A stretch of 64,000 nt of DNA from Aurelia coerulea (GCA_039566865.1 CM076944.1:16390501-16454500); one strand, 5' to 3'. Counted from the first letter of the stretch, positions 43,226-55,161 are shown. Made by a program: numbers and translations. Notes: a model not told the origin generated them from the letters alone.

Positions 43226-43728
43226 TGAATTGAATTTCAATTCCCCTCCAATCGATTGTCGCCGTTACGCGACTTTTTGGTCACGTGAACAAAAAAGTGG
43301 TTTTCAACCACTTTTAGGCCAGAACGCTCTAAGGTTTCATTTGATTGACAAGGTTGTTTCATTTAATGCCAATCACAGAATAACTGGAGCGCCATCGCAG
43401 AGGGAAAATGATAATGAATACTTTTCAAACGATTTTGATTATAAAACAAAGCTGTTTAATTACGTTATCATGCTTTAGATTGATAATGATGCATAAATCA
43501 TGTTGCTATAGAGTTGCTAAGTAGCTTAACAACGTAAAAAGCAATGCGTTTTGCATGCAATTACTGGTATTATCGTGCTTATACAGCACAGAACAAATAC
43601 TGTATGCATTTTAGAACCCAACAAAGGAACAACATATTTTACGATAAAAACTGCTTTTTCGAGTGGTGGACCCCCTTAATGACGTCATCAAGGTTTATGA
43701 AGTCACATAAATGATAACAAATGTATTA

Positions 43729-44666
43729 CAGTCGTGGCAAAAAATTTAAGACCACATTGTTGTCAACAACATTTCTTCGCGTGACGAGATCGAGCCCTAC
43801 CACTCTGCCTATTTCACTCTCTTTGAGTTCATTTAAGTCAAATTTCCATGCAGATTCTGAATTTTGATCTTTTTTTTGAATTCCTGCGCCATTTTGCTAG
43901 GACGTCATAACGAAAGCTAAAGAAACTATCGGAAATCATAATGGCTCTACCAGCAAGGGGTGTGACCCAAAGATTGTGTTACTCAACTGAATGTTAGGTC
44001 AATGTATGCGCAATTCACTTCTATGATTTGTTTGCAAAATATCACAACTCCACGAGGAATATTACCTCAGGGAAAAAGAAAGTGGAGGGCAAGGCCTTCA
44101 GTCCACAGCTATGGCCATAAATTGAAGACCATCCTTGGAAAAGCGCGACAAAACATTCTGCACATATAAGGTAAGAGCCTGTGCTATTCGATGATTCGAA
44201 TAATAGAATAATTCTTGATCGTTGATTCGAATAACTACGTGATTTGTTACTTCAAACTAAAAATCAAATGCTGGTCTTAAACTTATGGCCATAGCTGTGG
44301 ACTGAAAGCCCTCTACTACCTTCTTCCCTGAAGCACTATTATTCGTGGAGTTTTGATATTTTGCAGACAAATCATAGAAATGAATTCTGCATAGATCGAT
44401 GTACAATCCAGCTGAGTAACGCAATTTTCGGTCACACCCCTTTTCCTTAAAGCCACTATAATTTCCGAGAAGTTCTATACATTTCACTGTGACGTCATAA
44501 CAAAATGGCATATTCCACAAAACAACATCCAAATTCGGAATCTGCATGGAAAGTTGACTGAAGCGAACTCCAAGAGAGTAACATAGGCAGAGCGGTAGGG
44601 TGCCATCTCGTTACGCCAAGAAACGCTGTTGACAAAAATGTGGTCTTAAATTTTTGGCCACGACTG
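43729..44666. mobile_element. Tc1-like foldback element, intact copy
   Basis: Left end CAGTCGTGGCAAAAAATTT follows TA (43727-43728). The right end TTGGCCACGACTG finishes at 44666, followed by CA where TA is expected. Arms of about 400 bp are inverted copies (for example GGTCTTAAA, ATGGCCATAGCTGTGGACTG near 44287 and its complement near 44110). The centre (about 44150-44265) is AT-rich with GATTCGAATAA repeats. It is the reference copy for the split element at 15229-21394. No transposase. Confidence 0.85.
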
Positions 44667-44698
44667 CAAAAATTGGTTCTATTCATTACTATGAATGA

Positions 44699-44844
44699 TT
44701 TAAAGAACGCCGGTCAACCAGCATCCTTTGCAGCCGCGCTTTGCTGAGCACTGCTATGTACGTTGTCATATGAAAATGGCTGCCGCAGTCGCAAGGCAAA
44801 ATGCGATGCGCGCAAAGGATGCTGGTTGACTGGCGTTCTTTAAA
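44699..44844. mobile_element. 146-bp MITE
   Basis: Ends TTTAAAGAACGCCGGTCAAC and complement, about 33 bp of near-perfect terminal repeat running through CAGCATCCTTTG. TTTAAA at both ends may include the target duplication (TTAA or TTTAAA). Confidence 0.8.
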
Positions 44845-44880
44845 GACATTTTAGAGTATTTGCACCAGTCATTAAGGGCT

Positions 44881-44881
44881 T

Positions 44882-44945
<64 letters not shown>

Positions 44946-45290
44946 TCTGTATTAATGTATCAAAATCTTTATCTTACAAGCTAATTGGGGACACAACGAA
45001 AAGGTATAAAAAATTAAATTAAATTACAATCAGTAGAAAATATTTGTTAAAATTATGCTGAACTGGGTGCACCAAAAAGAACCATCCACCCCCGACAGCC
45101 TACGACAAATCGCGCACCAGACCAGCCCCGATGGCCCACAACCCAATCTCCAGCCAAGATCCCGAATCAGATACCACCAACTGGCATCCAACTCAGGACC
45201 CCTGACAAAGACCAAGCAACAGACCCCCGAAACCGCCCAGGCGCACGACCCCCATGGCCTGCCAAAAGAGGACAGCTTCTTCTGACACAC
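44881..45290 (-). mobile_element. Probable LINE 3' end with (TTGA)n tail
   Basis: On the minus strand a GC-rich segment (45285-45075) is followed by an AT-rich UTR-like stretch and then a (TTGA)n microsatellite (plus strand (TCAA)n, 44881-44943). That layout fits a LINE or retroposon 3' end. The GC-rich part is open in two frames, but I recognise no protein in it. Confidence 0.4.
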
Positions 45291-45699
45291 CCAGTTACAT
45301 ATAAAGAGTCCTTTAAAATCATATGTACAACTAATTACAGGCTTAAACGAAACAATGACAAACTGATGTAAATAAATTATGAATATATGATATAAACAAT
45401 GAGCTTAAATAGATCTTATATTGCTGAATTTTTACTTATTGATGCTTATGCTTGGTGATACCATCTAGTAGCAGTATGAAAGAAATTATCAAACAAAAAG
45501 TTAGATATTGCCAATAGTACGCAAATACTGCCATTTTCCTCAATTATGATGTCATGGAGACGCCACGGATGGAGTTAAAAATTAAAGGAGTTGCCTATTG
45601 TGCAGATTTTGTTACTGTACACCATTGTATTAAGCTTCGTTCTCATAGCTGCTATATTGACGAATTTATGGAGGGGCCGGTACTACAAGATTCCAAAAA

Positions 45700-45930
45700 G
45701 CCCGGTATTAATAGGGTTAATTTGAATGCACATACCTTGCATTTGACAATCTGAAATCACGGTTATTTTGCAGGGGAATTTTCAAGTTCGTTTTTGAAAA
45801 GAATCATACTTTGAGATGCCTCAATTGTTCTTGAAATTACTTGCTTTTGGGGAATCGGTGCTTGAATTGTACTCCACCATTGCAAAAGTTCTTCGTATCA
45901 TCAAAGAACAGGAAAAGGGGCACATGCACA
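45700..45930. mobile_element. Partial copy of the TA-flanked foldback family
   Basis: Sequence from ATGCACATACCTTGCATTTG (45726) through GAGATGCCTCAATTGTTCTT (about 45812) matches the arms of the element at 7966-9005 in order. Terminal ends are missing or too decayed to place. Confidence 0.6.
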
Positions 45931-48900
45931 CCAAGGAACACTCTGGTGCCTGCCACTGATTATAGAATTTGGCATTATTCTAAAGTTACATGTAACTATA
46001 AAGAGCTATTGCGTATTAAAACAGTTTCTTGAGTAAACTTGCTATGAATATCTAGTCCGTTTTAGAACGGTGGAGGAAAGTTCAACCTCAATCAAATTGG
46101 AATGATAACAATATATGAGAACAATGCAAATCTGGTGATCATAACATGAGAATAACCAAAATGCAATATAAAAGCAGTTCCTAACTTAAGCATCCATGTG
46201 AAAAATTAGTCCTTATCCAAAGCATATCACATCGACGTGGTAGAGTTTTTCAAGGCAAAGCAATCCATCATTTCGAAACATTGACTGTGTGTGTAACATT
46301 GTTCACAAGCGAAAGATAACTGAATGAAGCCACGCAAAGAGTTGTTGAAAGAGAAATTGATGCAAGCAGTTTTGAAGGTGCTGATAATGGATTTAGTGAC
46401 TGACAAATCCTGGACTACAGTCAATAATAAATGACCAGCCTTCACGCATCTCAGACAAACTTTATGCCTCATCATGAAAATGTCAAATCGATTCCTTGAT
46501 ATCACCCCACCCCCCTCTCCATCGGCCACGCTGGAAAACATGTATGTTACGCCAAATATCTTTGGCGTATAGCGACATCAAGAACAATGTCAAAACAATA
46601 GGCCTATTGTCTTCAGTTTCCACCCTGGTCCATCGGCCACCCTTTTGGAGATTAAATTTTTTATCATTAGAGGTCAAATTCTCCACCCTTTTGCTAGCAA
46701 CTCCCATCAAATGTCCCTGTCTTACAGACTTAACAATGTGGATATAGCCACACAAAGCTGCACAATAACATTTAAAATCATGTGATGTAATTTTTCATTT
46801 TGGTTCAAATGCCCTGCCCCCAGGATCATATGTATGATCAATTGCCTGAGAATAGCCCTGGGGGAGAGGGACGATGTTCAGGTATTGATTTGAAAGTAGT
46901 TTGACTTGTACATAATAAGGGAAGACTGAAGTCTTTTGGTTACATTGAGCTAAGACATTTTTAAATCATTTCATGGGATTAGGAAACAAAAATTTAGGAA
47001 ACGAAATTAGAAACAACTGCGTACACTCAATTTTGTACCAGCAAAAGCTTACAAAACATTCTTATAAAAATGAATGTATATATTCTGAACTGAAAGGATA
47101 TTTTACATTTCCACAATAGCTGCAATGAAAGATGATGCTTGGCTAGCAGCCATACATTTATTTTCTCCACAAAAATTAGTGACTCGCAGATCCCCTTCCC
47201 ATATGCAAAAATGACAATATATCAAACTGTTTGATTACATAGTGAATGTAGGGTTGAAGAGGACCTAACTACGCAAAGAATACAGACATCCCTTTGGTTT
47301 TAGCACTTTTTTGTCTTTGTAAGCATTGTTTGCCCTTGTAAGCATCTTCAGAGCATGACAACTGTTTGATTATAATTGATCATTTGGTTAATATTTAGTA
47401 ATTCATATCAGTTCAGTTACAAGTGTTACATAGTATTACAAGAATTACGCAAAATTAGGAATGCTTGTTTGTGAAGAGTTTATTTTCATCATTGTTAGTT
47501 CTCTACTCATATTTGTATTTGTGCTCCACTGTCATCAGGACTTCATCTGTATGCAAGAAATTTTCATCTGTTCAAATTTTACGTTCAACCCCATCTTCTT
47601 TCCACATTGGTTTCTGTGTTTGATAAAATTTATTGTTGCAACCTTCGTAAATCTTCTCAGTTTTTTTATACAACAAATTGCAACCTAGAAACAAAGTTTA
47701 CATTTCAAATCACTTAACACAAAGAACTGTCTCCCTACAAATATTGAAAGTTTCCTCTTTTTGCATTCTCATTTTACTCAAAATGCAGAGCTATGCTTTG
47801 TTATGAAGCAATGAAGGTCCTAAACCAATGCATAGAATAGTGAAGGAATGCCAAGTTTCATCAAGGTATACCCTCTGGACTGGATTATGTTAAGTTTTCC
47901 TTTAATCATGGCAACTGGGCTAAGGTTGGTACAACTACAACTGGGTCTTCCTTTTAACTGGGTTTTGTATTTTAGAGATTCAATATGTCAAAAGACTAAT
48001 TTGCTTGAACTCTTTGATAAAGAATTCATCTTTTTAAAAGGAAACTGCCTTTAAGAAACTGTAGGCTTAATTTGTCAAAAATTTAAAAGCCATCCTACCT
48101 AGGAAAGAAGCTATGAAACTTCAATTGGTAGCTTTAATGTTCATAAGTCACAAGAAAAAGATTTTTAAACTGTAAAACAATATTGATTGACGTTTTTGGA
48201 GATGCGCATATTTTCTTATTACTGCAGAAAGAATTTGAGCCAGTAATGAAAGGTTCTCAAAATTTGAGTGTACTTGGAGTTTCTTACAAGTCTCTTAAAG
48301 GCTCCATAGCAATCTTCATGTCTAGTACTTGCGTCCTAATGAACATGTAAAAGCAGAATCATTGAATTCTTTCCAACATTTAAACATTTTTCAAATATCT
48401 TCTGAGTAGTACAATAAAGGAAAGAGCTGAAAGCACAGTAAAAAGATGCCAAGGATTTCTGAAAAAATGCCTATGATTAATTATGAATTTTGATAATAAT
48501 TTGAACCTTGCCAGGTCCTTTTGGTGTCCTTTCAACAAAAATAAATGAATTCTAAATCTTGAGCTTTTCAATATGCTGTAAAAAATTGAGTCTGAATAAA
48601 TAATAATGCAAGACCATCATTGGAACTTATAACCTGCAAGGCTCAGATAAAAATGAGTGAAAATGCATGTTGACCTTCTGTACATGGTGTGGAAGCTTTT
48701 ACTTGTCAAAAATGTATTGAAGAGTCGAAGCAGCACAAAAGATTTCTTTTTATGAGAAGGGTTCAAATTTAATCTTTTATTAGCAAGCAAGGCCATTATA
48801 ATTTCTTGCGTTGGTTTGACGAGAAAAGTGCCCCAACAAAACCTTGCCCATTCCCTGACTTAAGGTTGGGACCTTGCGGGACCATAAGTTCCTTTGGGTT

Positions 48901-50603
48901 CGAAGTTGCACATATAGCATGCTTGATGCTATAAGTTCCATGGTTCTGGTGGAATTACATTTGAAAAAACGTAAACACTCGCGCTGTAGATCCAAGGGCC
49001 TAAAAAGCCGTCAGCGGAAACCTGTTGCAACATTTAAGTATATGGGATAAATTCATCAAAAAAGTGATCGTTACACAGCTTAATAGATAAACTCTCAGAA
49101 ATAACTATGTTTTTACGTACCTCAACATTATTCTCTTCATTATTCCATAATATCTCCTGAGAATAACCAGAGCTGAATGATGCTTCCTAAATCTATTGTT
49201 TTGAAAACGCTACCTACGATTCTAACTGTCACCAAAAATCCTTCCGATAAGGAAATACTTCTTACAAGAGTTTAAATGGTATAAAAGAATTGAATGGTTT
49301 GATTTTGGCAATGATCGCAATGTTTCAATATCAGAAAAATGACGCACACTGTTTGTGCCTGCTGATCAATTCTAATTGCGGTATTTCATACATTAATCAA
49401 AGAGCAATATTGGATGGGTTAAATCTTCCCCAGCTTTTAGGATTAGCATCCTCAAATAAGAGATCAAACGTAAAAATAAACGACTGCTTATTGCTGGACC
49501 CAATAACCTGAAGACATCTGAAAAAGCGACTTCAGAGCCTACCCATTTATTCCCAGAGTATAAAATACCTACCAGAAAAGTGCACCACTTGCATAAGTAA
49601 CATATTTCGTGTAACTGACCACAAGAAAATTTTTTTTTCATTTTATGAAGTTCTATAAAAATTACCACTGTGGTCCAATTGGGAAAAATGGGAAGATTTA
49701 AAGACATGTTCATAACCTGAAATTTTTCATGGAAGAGTAATTTTGCAGCGTAAATATGAATGTAGCAAGTCTGAAGCATAGCAGGAATCCCAAATACAAT
49801 CAGAAGACATAAATCGTGTCTGACATATGACAAAGACGGCATTTTAATGTCCAAGAAAGTTACAAACAGAACACTTTATTCGAATTTTTGTTATTTTGGC
49901 AAAATCTGCAATGACGACTCTTTTCGGCAGGGTTAGAAAAGTGATCCCCTGATTGAATAAGCGAGATGACACTGTATTTCCTCTTTTCAGCAGCAGCAGT
50001 CGTTAATTCTACGACAGCTTTCTGAAAACTGGAGTGAAGAAATTCAATGGGACTTGTTGACATGCCCTAAAGCAACATATGCCCAAAATGCAACAACTTG
50101 TAACAGGCGTAGCAATTTTACCAAACGCTCGCTCTGAACTTGACATGGAGGCTCTAATGACAAGTTATTTGAAGCAATTGTAACACCTTTACTATCATGG
50201 CAACATGATACAAAGAGTTCCTTTGTGCTTTTTGACTGCTGAGATTCACGACTTTGCTTTTCCATATCCTATATTGATGCTGTTCGGCGATCTTGAAGGC
50301 GATTGCTTCAAAGAGTGCCAATAGCCTTTATCCTCTGGTATCCCAGACTTTCGAGATATAGTAGGAAGTAAAATTTATTATGATGTTGTCTGGCTTCCTG
50401 GTGGTATTGAACCTTTTTTATCCCGTTAGCATTCTATGTGCTCCAGGCCACATGGTTTGTCTTCCTCGTTCTCGTAGCTTAGCCTTCAGGAACCACGAGG
50501 GTGCCTTACATTGTTTGGAAGTACTGAATCACCCCCTCCAACCTAAATCTCTTCTTCATCAGTTACTTCCCAAGTTCAGGAGGTACAATCATGATTGTAC
50601 TGT

Positions 50604-50690
50604 ATCAATGTCACTACTTTCCTTGTCGCTCCGCATGACTGATACAGGGGTTTCTTCAGGTGAAAGAAACTTCCTTTGCTAAGACAAGAC
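50604..50690 (-). CDS. Possible terminal exon, unrecognised
   Basis: A TAG acceptor (AAGTCTTGTCTTAG) is followed by a hydrophilic acidic peptide, KFLSPEETPVSVMRSDKESS plus DIDTVQS, and a stop. The composition looks protein-like, but nothing else supports it. Confidence 0.25.
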
Positions 50691-51514
50691 TTATTACCAA
50701 AAAAATTCAAGCATATAATAATTTGAAATTGAAATGAAATATATGAGATTCTTATATTATCAGCTACTTTCTCAATCTGTGCAATATCGCTGTGTAGCAG
50801 AAACAAGAAAATAATTGTATGCTCATTCCTGAAGCCAAAAGTAGCACTTTTTCAACTCAATTTTAGCTTTTGATCTTTGCTTGCTAAAGCAGAGCCTGCT
50901 AAACAATAACTTACAACATTTTTATGCACTTGTGTCCAGGTAACTGCCGAATCATTTTTCATTGACAAGATAAAATAAACCACAGATCTGCCTGTTGTTC
51001 CCATTGGGAACAAGTGAGAAATAACTAAGCTGCTTCTGCTCAATTCAAGCTATATCCTGAAAATTGATGATATTTTGATGCAAAGTATGACTATTCAACT
51101 ATCTGTTAACAAAGCAGTTTTCAAAAGGGCGTAGCTCTTAGCAACACTTATTCAGCACCTTTGACTGACAGGCAGACAATGGCAAAATTAAACACTTTGC
51201 AACATCAATGAAAATGACTGAAATGCTAAATTATGTGTCAACGCTATTTATTTATGAATAACAAACCCCCTGTGTACTCTTAAATTTGTTCATCACAGCA
51301 AAAGGTTGTGATACAGGCATTGTAAAAATTCATTGTACCTGCTGTTCCTAAAGGGAACTAGCAAAATTTTTCACTGGATTCTTCAAACCTTAAAATGGAC
51401 GGATTCATTAAAAGCAGATGTACTCAATTTCATAACAGCCTACGGTAAACTGGTCAAAGCTCGCATCAAATTTTGATCACGATGTTAAGAAAGTGAGATT
51501 CTTCCTATCAGTGA

Positions 51515-51645
51515 AGCCACTAGACAGCAAAGTGAAAATCTGTTTGATATATTGGCCTGATTTTCTGCAAAGAGACAGTGGTCTTTAGGCAAACCTTCTC
51601 GTTCATGACTTTGTCGAAGAACTAGTGTCCAATGTATGAGATCTA
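51515..51645. repeat. Direct repeat, copy 1
   Basis: About 115-130 bp sharing GAAAATCTGTTTGAT, ATTGGCCTGATTTTCTGCAA and CAAACCTTCTCGTTCATGAC with copy 2 at 52045-52165, about 90% alike by eye. No element ends are seen. Confidence 0.7.
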
Positions 51646-52044
51646 ACATTGCGATCATTGCCAAAATCAAGCCAATAACTCTTTTAGTCGACTCAATTTT
51701 AAGACTGGTTAAGCTTTTTACATTAATTGTGAATGAAAAACATTTAAGACTTGATGCCATTAATCTTAAGACAGTCTGAACTTTAATTTGATTTGGTTTG
51801 GTACATACAGCTAGCAAGACACATCAAAAATATGTTTCTAAAGTGTGCAAAACTTGACTTGCAGATTGGAAGTATACACATCCACTAAAACATCGAACAT
51901 CACATTAAGAATCGCAGAGAACTGGCCATTCAGGTAAAGAAAATTTCGATTTGTTTGCAACGAAATTCGCCAGATCCCCTCATCAACTGAACATACCAAA
52001 TGGAAATGTTCTTTAGAGCAGGTGTAGTCCAGCCTTCGTAGACA

Positions 52045-52165
52045 GCAACGTGAAAATCTGTTTGATGTATTGGCCTGATTTTCTGCAAAGGGACAGTGTT
52101 TTTAGGCAAACCTTCTCGTTCATGACTTTGTCGAGGAACTGGTGTCCAATGTATGAGATTGTGTC
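52045..52165. repeat. Direct repeat, copy 2
   Basis: Same orientation as the copy at 51515. It lies in the intron just downstream of the Smad4 exon. Confidence 0.7.
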
Positions 52166-52235
52166 CATATGGTCCAGGATCTTTGAGTTCCTAGGTCCAC
52201 TTATAAACCCATCCCAAACAAATATGAATAAATAC

Positions 52236-52461
52236 CTGGAGGCTTCACTCTTTGATAATGGTATGGATTTACACAAATGTTATCATCCTTCGTATCAAAT
52301 CCATATCGACATGATTCGATGTGTTTTAGCTCCATTTTGTGCACATCAGCCCATCTCCATAAGCGTGCATATATCACGTGAGGGAAATCCTTCCTCTCGC
52401 CAACCTGAAGCCTTCCATCTAAAGTTCGTTGTAATGTCACACATTTCGATGGTATTGACCC
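52236..52461 (-). CDS. SMAD4: Smad4 (co-Smad) exon, C-terminal two thirds of MH1
   Basis: Acceptor TTCGATTCAAAG before 52461 and donor CAG-GTATTT after 52236; phase 0 in, phase 1 out. The translation starts [20 protein letters not shown], continues [20 protein letters not shown] and ends [14 protein letters not shown]. This is the MH1 DNA-binding domain of Smad4, the shared nuclear partner of receptor Smads in TGF-beta/BMP signalling. The beta-hairpin DNA contacts (Arg and Gln of GRLQ and the Lys of ERK) and the zinc ligands (Cys7, Cys51, Cys63, His68 of the exon) are kept. The first MH1 third and the MH2 domain are not found in the window. LINE C lies just upstream in the intron. Confidence 0.92.
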
Positions 52462-53336
52462 CTTTGAATCGAACAGATAAGGAAATTAAATTTGTAACAA
52501 TATTTCAGACAGCTGGATCGCTAGCCTTGAGCCAGACAAAAGAAAATCTCAGCAGCTAACGGTGGTCTCTAGATTTCATTTTAAGGAATTTGTGACTTAA
52601 TGATAATAATTTGAAGCTAATTCTCCATTTCGGAGCAGTTACCCAACAACTGGGTACACCAGCTGGTGCTAATATATTTTTTTCGCCAATCGCTATTTGT
52701 AGAAATTTGCAGCGTTTTGCTGATACTATTGAGTACTTCAGATTTATTTTTAGCCAAAAAAAACTTTTTCATCTTGAGCTTTTGAGAGAAATTTGGACAA
52801 TCCCATAAGTGTTCGATGTATTCCTCATGGGACCCACATCTCCTGCAAAGAGATTCAGTGTACTTTCCTTTGTAGTTTGCTCTTAGGTCAACCATGTTTA
52901 GTTTTAATTTCAGTAGGGATGAGGCTTCTTCACACCTCAGATACTCTTTCATTTCAAACTTACTACCCTTGATAAATCTGAGTTTAGTCTTTATATTATT
53001 TTTAATATTATTTTCTATGATTATGATAATTTTTTCTCTAACAATTTGTTTCCATTGTTCTTTGGTTAGGTCTTCGATCTGACATTCTTTGAGGTTAATA
53101 TCAATCATTTCTAGGTCACTGATTACTTCTTTATACCAACAATTTGGGAAATGTAACCTTTTTTGCTCTTCAAAAACTGTCTTAGTCAATCTACTTTCAT
53201 TCATGTTTAGTATCTTATGGAAGTATATCAATCTTTTCTCTTTAATTCTAAATTCCATAGGCATCAAGCCACATTCAAGGACTATTCGTTTTTCAAGTCT
53301 CCTAGATACTTATATGACTCTACTTCTTTAATCAAC

Positions 53337-53793
53337 GCGAGGTTGGCCCAGTGGTTAAGGCGCCGGACTCACAACCGCAAGGTCGTGGGTTCGAATCCCA
53401 CCAGGGTCATACTTGCTGCGAAAGTGTGAGGAGAGCTGCTAACTCTCTGTAATTCCAGGCAAAGGCAAAAGGAATCACGAGGTGTGGTCACATCGAGAGG
53501 AAGGACCGGGGTCGCCCTGATGGGCCCCCCCTGCGCCAAGCGCAGAAACCCATACCTTGCGAGAATAGCAAGTGTATGTGCCTAAAAAGTGAAAGGTTAT
53601 GTATAACCCGTGTCCCCTGCTGGAAACAAGTCATCTCGAGACTTTCGCAGGCTAGGCACGTTAAATACAATTACTCACTCACTCACTCACTCACTCACTC
53701 ACTCACTCACTCACTCACTCACTCACTCACTCACTCACTCACTCACTCACTCACTCACTCACTCACTCACTCACTCACTCACTCACTCACTCA
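53337..53793 (+). repeat. tRNA-derived SINE with (ACTC)n tail
   Basis: The head has box A (TGGCCCAGTGGTTAAGG, about 53344) and box B (GGTTCGAATCC, 53389), with CAC at the anticodon position (Val-like), but the anticodon stem has mismatches. The body contains TAATTCCAGGCAAAGG, CACGAGGTGTGGTCACATC and GAGGAAGGACC, shared with 39540-39776. The tail is a (ACTC)n run at 53672-53793. It is inserted in the RT of LINE C. Confidence 0.85.
53672..53793 (+). repeat. (ACTC)n microsatellite, SINE tail
   Basis: About 30 perfect tetranucleotide units directly following the SINE body. Open frames through it (Ser-Leu-Thr-His repeats) are artefacts. Confidence 0.9.
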
Positions 53794-54400
53794 ATAATTT
53801 GGCCATTTAACATTAAATTTTCTTTTTGAACTTGCTTACTTTTGCTATACTGCATCACCATTTGTTCATTTTTATCCAAATTAAATTTCAGGAGGTTTTT
53901 CTCTTGAAATTCTTCAGCAATAGTTACCATTTCCAGCATCTTCTTATGAGATATGGAAGCAATCAATATATCATCCTGATAGAGCAGTGGAGGTATCTTC
54001 CCAAAATTTATCCCTAAGTTTTCTCTTTAAGGTTTCTCCATCAATATGATTGGCACAAATAGGGGCTGCCAAAATGGTTCCTTGTTTCAAATTTTCTTTA
54101 ATTTTAACTTCTCTTGTTATTCCACTGGGAGTATGGATTTGAATGATTTGAATGTATCCTTCATTGTTTAGTTCGTAAATATTTTTAAGAAACTTTCCCT
54201 TGGCCCCACTTCTATGCATATCTATAATGCAAGACTTTAACCATAGCTTAACAAATGCTTTCTCCAGGTCCAAATAAAGAAATTTCACTGCACATTTTAC
54301 ATACTTGTAATAATAATGTTGACCGCCCTTTTCTCCCTCCTGCGGCTGCCTCTGAAAATCCTCTCTCAATAACACTAATCTGTCTGTTAAGCATTAATTT

Positions 54401-54890
54401 TTCATAGATCTCACTTATGCTTACTGTTAAAAATATTCCTCTCTAATTTTAAGTAACTTTCTGTTGCCTTTTTTGTTATAAATTGTTCTAACTACTATTT
54501 TCCTCCAATCCTTTGAGGGTTGACCAGTAGTAAAAACCTTGTTGAAAGCTTTCAGCACAGAATTTCTAAACTCATACTCTCAACTTGTATATATTTCATC
54601 ACTTATGGAGTCAACGCCTGGGGATTTCTTTACTTTCAGGCTTTTGAGTACTTTTTCCAGTTTCCATATTTCAAAAGGGGCATCAATACTTTACCACCTG
54701 CTGTGGCCATCATAGCATGCAAACAAGGCCCTTTCCACAATAACCTTTAAGATATATTAGTTTTTGCAAAGCCAGGAACCATTTGTGTCTTAGCTGACAG
54801 CAGTTTTATCATAATTTGACCTTCTCTACAGTCTCATTTGCTTTGCATTGAAACCTAGCAAGACATTTTGTGCACATCCCTAATCGAATC
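54401..54890. other. Family C LINE 5' remnant or unique sequence
   Basis: AT-rich. The minus strand near 54480-54650 could be decayed RT fingers of LINE C, but I cannot align it confidently. Confidence 0.3.
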
Positions 54891-54894
54891 TGTA

Positions 54895-55000
54895 AGTACC
54901 ATAAAAGCTCTATTAAGCCCCCGTGGGGGCATATTTATTTTCGAAAACTCCAGAGGGGGGCTTAAAAGAGAGGGGTTTATTAGAGGGGGCCTATTCACAA
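54895..55000. repeat. Short G/C-run repeat (TTAAGCCCCC motif)
   Basis: TATTAAGCCCCCGTGGGGGC followed by AGAGGGGGGCTTAAAAGAG and GGTTTATTAGAGGGGGCC. Partially complementary units look like a small decayed MITE. Confidence 0.45.
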
Positions 55001-55161
55001 AATCAAAAGACAACGATATGTATGATAGCTTTTTAGTTCTTTTACACCATATTGTGCGGATTCAACATACACTTTTACGAGTTAAATACATGAATTCGAC
55101 ATAGTTTTAGTTTAAACCATAAAAAATTCAACGATAATAGAATAGATAATTTATTTCAATA

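Larger units (their letters stand above)
41162..43675. mobile_element. 2.5-kb near-perfect palindrome flanked by TTAA
   Basis: The left arm 41162-42404 (1243 bp) and right arm 42434-43675 (1242 bp) are inverted copies, a few percent diverged, around a 29-bp spacer. The outer ends are GGGGGTCCACCACTCG and complement, each abutted by TTAA (41158-41161 and 43676-43679). TTAA duplication is used by piggyBac and Kolobok elements, and ends starting with purines (GGGG) fit Kolobok better. Each arm carries one copy of the same 228-codon open frame, convergent toward the centre. No recognisable transposase catalytic core. Confidence 0.85.
45931..52010. other. Long AT-rich stretch, few features, likely Smad4 intron or flank
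   Basis: I find no convincing exon, though the Smad4 MH2 exons would be expected on this side of the exon at 52236. Items within it: a diverged copy of the 31770-32812 foldback arm (about 48240-48400); open minus frames at 49393-50265 that resemble nothing; a possible terminal exon at 50604-50690; and a direct repeat partner at 51515-51645. Confidence 0.45.
52617..54400 (-). pseudogene. LINE reverse transcriptase (family C), split by a SINE
   Basis: The minus strand begins in the RT palm (LYLDLEKAFVKLWLKSCIID near 54260; KENLKQGTILAAPICANHID near 54080) and continues to about 53794. It is interrupted by the SINE 53337-53793 and resumes with VESYKYLGDLKNE (about 53330). A C-terminal part follows with FPNCWYKEV and a CRRCGSHEEYIEHLWDC zinc-knuckle-like motif (about 52840). 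Several frameshifts. It is the same family as 11020-12160. It lies in the presumed Smad4 intron. Confidence 0.8.

Noticed and set aside
41162..43675. Two independent neighbouring genes
   Set aside because: The whole arms, including non-coding flanks out to TTAA, are mirrored, so this is one palindromic unit rather than two duplicated genes.
45055..45290. GC-rich open frame as a host exon
   Set aside because: Both strands are open, there are no splice sites, and it is followed by a UTR-like stretch and a (TTGA)n tail. A retroelement 3' end is more likely.
49393..50265. Minus-strand open frames as exons of Smad4 or another gene
   Set aside because: No resemblance to the MH2 domain or linker, no convincing paired splice sites, and the composition looks like chance AT-rich sequence.
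53337..53410. Functional tRNA-Val(CAC) gene
   Set aside because: The anticodon and acceptor stems have mismatches, and the sequence continues into a SINE body with a microsatellite tail.
53576..53810. Open frames with Ser-Leu-Thr-His repeats
   Set aside because: They are translations of the (ACTC)n tail.
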